Shown here piece by piece: positions 61,938 to 64,000 of a DNA stretch of 64,000 nt. The position numbers and the translations under genes are program-made. Within the stretch, counting starts at the first letter, position 1; each line of letters starts with the position of its first letter. Below the pieces are notes generated by a model, which did not search any database, was not told where the DNA came from, and was given only the letters and a program-made list of their open reading frames with translations. The DNA is from Lysinibacillus pakistanensis (GTDB taxonomy: Bacteria > Bacillota > Bacilli > Bacillales_A > Planococcaceae): assembly GCF_030123245.1 (NCBI RefSeq), contig NZ_CP126101.1, forward strand, positions 370,501 to 434,500. The letters are read 5' to 3'.

Positions 61938-62576
61938 TTAAGTTGAGGTTAATACTTCATTAGTGAGAGCTTGAATATCAATATGTGTCTTTTCCTTCAC
62001 AGCATCCTTCAAAATTTCAGTGCGGAAATAGTGTACGGTTGCATCTAGAGGAATGGCTAAAAGCTTGGAAAGGGCTGATTGATACATATAAACAAATTCT
62101 TTGTCAGTGTTTCCTCTCTTTAATTCAGCAAAGGCCTCATAAAATTGATCTAGCTTATCGGCAAATTCAAGTAAACGACCCTCCAACGTGCTATCCTTAC
62201 CCTCTTTCATACGCTCAAAGAAGACGGCTTGAAATTCCTGAGGGATTTCATTAATAATGAATTTTTCCATCATTTTTTCTTCCACATGTGCAAGCATTTG
62301 TTTGAGCTCAGGGCTAGCATGTTTTACTGGTGTTTTAATATCGCCTATAAATACTTCAGCAAAATCATGATTAATGGTCTTTTCGTAAAGTGCCTTCCAG
62401 TTTACTGTGGCGCCATTCATTTCCTCTAATGTGGCAAAAAACATAGCGTATTGTGAAACCTTCCAAGAGTGAGCAGCTACGTTATGCTCTTCAAATTTGA
62501 AGCGGCCAGGGCAACGAATAATACGTTCTAGATCATTTAGACTTGTAAAAAATTGATGAATTCCTATAAAAATCAC
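61938..62576 (-). CDS. HD-domain phosphohydrolase (YfbR-like)
   Basis: A protein of up to 212 residues. The HD fold has an EEHNVAAHSWKVSQ helix, the metal pair in NHDFAEVF (about 69-76) and a later Asp in LEFADKLDQF. It is like YfbR 5'-deoxynucleotidases, acting on deoxynucleoside monophosphates. The only standard in-frame start, GTG 62576, lies inside the AAAGGAG region; ATA 62567, 8 nt after it, may be the true start, giving IGIHQFF as the N-terminus. Confidence 0.8.
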   Translation of the reverse strand: MIFIGIHQFFTSLNDLERIIRCPGRFKFEEHNVAAHSWKVSQYAMFFATLEEMNGATVNWKALYEKTINHDFAEVFIGDIKTPVKHASPELKQMLAHVEEKMMEKFIINEIPQEFQAVFFERMKEGKDSTLEGRLLEFADKLDQFYEAFAELKRGNTDKEFVYMYQSALSKLLAIPLDATVHYFRTEILKDAVKEKTHIDIQALTNEVLTST

Positions 62577-62748
62577 TCCTTTTTGTTCTATAAGTGCATG
62601 TTACTATAAACCTTACCCTCTTTGTAAAGATTTCAAACAATTTAACAATGATTCAAATGGCGTTTACAAAGGATTCACAAATGCTTCTAAAGTCGGGACA
62701 AGTTGAATGCTATAATGAAGGGGACTGCTAATAAGGAGAGTTTGCACC

Positions 62749-63189
62749 ATGATTTCTATTTATACACTTCTTCTTTATATACATATTGTAAGCGCCATTC
62801 TTTCAATTGGGCCATTGTTTGTAGTTTTACCAATTGTTAAGAAAATGAACACTGCGGCTCATATTGAAATGCCGCCATATATCGAAGCCTTTAAGGGGGC
62901 TATTACCATTGTCAAGCATTCTGGGCATGTTCTTGTTGCGTCTGGCATTTTATTAATGTGGCATGCGGGCTATCATTGGAGTACATCGTGGATAGTCCTA
63001 ACATTTCTTGTTATGTTGGCTTCTATTGTTTTTTTGGCAAGAGCATTCAAACCAACCTTAAGGACATTTAATACATCCGCCTATGACCAGAAAAAGTTTG
63101 CTTTATTGTTACGGCGAAAGGCATGGATGTATATTTGTTTATTGCTAATTATGTTATGGCTGATGGTCGCAAAGCCTGTTCTTTGGTAA
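62749..63189 (+). CDS. DUF2269-like membrane protein
   Basis: A protein of 146 residues with four membrane segments (about 5-28, 58-78, 80-100, 122-143). TLLLYIHIVSAILSIGPLF at the N-terminus, with its His, and the KHSGHVLVASGILL segment resemble DUF2269 integral membrane proteins. AAGGAG precedes the ATG. Function unknown. Confidence 0.75.
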   Translation: MISIYTLLLYIHIVSAILSIGPLFVVLPIVKKMNTAAHIEMPPYIEAFKGAITIVKHSGHVLVASGILLMWHAGYHWSTSWIVLTFLVMLASIVFLARAFKPTLRTFNTSAYDQKKFALLLRRKAWMYICLLLIMLWLMVAKPVLW

Positions 63190-63194
63190 AGAAA

Positions 63195-63226
63195 TACGCA
63201 CCCATGGGGGAGTGCGTATTTTTTAT
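63195..63226. terminator. Bidirectional terminator
   Basis: AATACGCAC (63195-63203) pairs with GTGCGTATT (63214-63222), with T run to the right, between convergent genes. Confidence 0.85.
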
Positions 63227-64000
63227 TATATGGTAAGCAATCTCTTGAAATAACTCTTACGAATAAATAAGTAACTAATCATGAATAGGGCTAAGAAACA
63301 AAGAGAGCTTATCATGGAAACTTGTAAAAATGTGATTGAAATCATCGTTCGCAGGGCAAACAAAGTAATAAATAACATCGTAATGGCTAGAGCAAATGGT
63401 ACAAATATAAGGATTGCCAGCTCTTTTGAAACAACAGTGAATAATTCCTTTTGAGAAAGACCGAGCTTCCGTATACTTGTGTATTTTTCTCTTTCCTGTA
63501 TAAGGGTTGTTTGTAAATAAAAGTAGAGAATACTCATAGCTGCACTTAAGAAAATAAGACTCAACATAGAACCGATAAAAAACATCACACTTTTCACAAA
63601 CATTTCCGAATCATACAATGCTATTTTGGAAGTGACATAACGATTATCAGGTAAAGATGGTATATGCTCCATAATTTTATCAGCTAGCTCCATATATGCT
63701 GTCCAATTTGCTAACTCAAAGATATATACTTGATAAATAGGGAAATGAATACTTTCATAAAGCTGGTCAGGTACAATAAAATAGGTGTTCTGGAAGCCAG
63801 TGGATAACAAGTTTTTTTCATCTATAGATGCAAGCTTTAGATTTTTAAGAATCTGATCTTTATGCTTATTTGATATTGGTTCTAAATCACGATTTCCAGC
63901 AACAGCTATAAATTCATCATCATGTAAGCTAACCGATTTATTTTTTAACAAATTATAAGTAGAAACAGACATATAGCCGAGTCGTTCCTCTTCATTGGAT
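63226..64000 (-). CDS. FtsX-family ABC transporter permease (partial)
   Basis: The C-terminal part of an ABC permease; the frame stays open to the window edge, so the gene is cut at its 5' end. Three membrane segments are visible at about the last 130 residues (MFFIGSMLSLIFLSAAMSIL, ELAILIFVPFALAITML, VSMISSLCFLALFMIS), with an EREKYTSIRKLGLSQKELF loop typical of FtsX domains in BceB/VraG-type permeases. Such systems often expel or sense antimicrobial peptides. Confidence 0.82.
   Translation of the reverse strand, partial: SNEEERLGYMSVSTYNLLKNKSVSLHDDEFIAVAGNRDLEPISNKHKDQILKNLKLASIDEKNLLSTGFQNTYFIVPDQLYESIHFPIYQVYIFELANWTAYMELADKIMEHIPSLPDNRYVTSKIALYDSEMFVKSVMFFIGSMLSLIFLSAAMSILYFYLQTTLIQEREKYTSIRKLGLSQKELFTVVSKELAILIFVPFALAITMLFITLFALRTMISITFLQVSMISSLCFLALFMISYLFIRKSYFKRLLTI

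Overview
The window is a low-GC Firmicute chromosome segment. AGGAGG-type ribosome binding sites, the yqhH-yqhG pair, a YtxJ-family protein, a type-2 ferredoxin-NADP reductase and scoAB point to a Bacillales species, most likely Lysinibacillus or a close relative (inferred from gene content and protein style; no database was searched).

Positions 1-12,760 are ordinary host chromosome: a ferredoxin-NADP reductase behind a perfect Fur box, yqhH-yqhG, an AHSA1/ArsR pair with its own large palindromic operator, a LysE-type exporter, a MerR/TipAL regulator with a 19-bp promoter spacer, a LysR regulator followed by the CoA-transferase genes scoAB, a uridine-kinase-like P-loop protein, YtxJ, a lipoprotein and a NupC nucleoside transporter.

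Positions 12,760-15,400 are a scar region. It holds C-terminal remnants of two phage replication-type proteins, an endolysin remnant, an IS3-family fragment, a 42-bp minisatellite and two small membrane-protein genes. These remnants match the right end of the neighbouring prophage, so older related prophages probably occupied the same attachment site.

Positions 15,467-58,827 are a siphovirus-type prophage of about 43 kb. It is bounded by a 61-bp perfect repeat inside a 132-bp imperfect repeat that forms the 3' end of a structured host RNA gene. The order is: integrase and repressors (minus strand), Cro/excisionase/antirepressor, early genes, recombination and replication genes (annealing-type protein, PD-(D/E)XK exonuclease, replisome organizer, DnaB-like helicase, SSB, RusA), nucleotide and modification genes (MazG-like, PAPS-reductase-like), a late activator, HNH/TerS/TerL, HK97-type head genes, tail genes, a receptor-binding protein, a GT-C-like membrane protein, holin and M15 endolysin. 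A minus-strand conversion cassette (Ig-like secreted protein, DUF4352 lipoprotein, HTH regulator) and a RepA-like wHTH protein finish the element. The tail chaperone gene is joined out of frame to a tape-measure gene without its N-terminus, so the prophage is probably defective for tail assembly.

Positions 58,830-64,000 return to host genes: YjdM/PhnA, an ECF sigma factor with its anti-sigma partner, a zinc-finger membrane protein, an HD-domain phosphohydrolase, a DUF2269-like membrane protein and a FtsX-type permease cut by the window edge.
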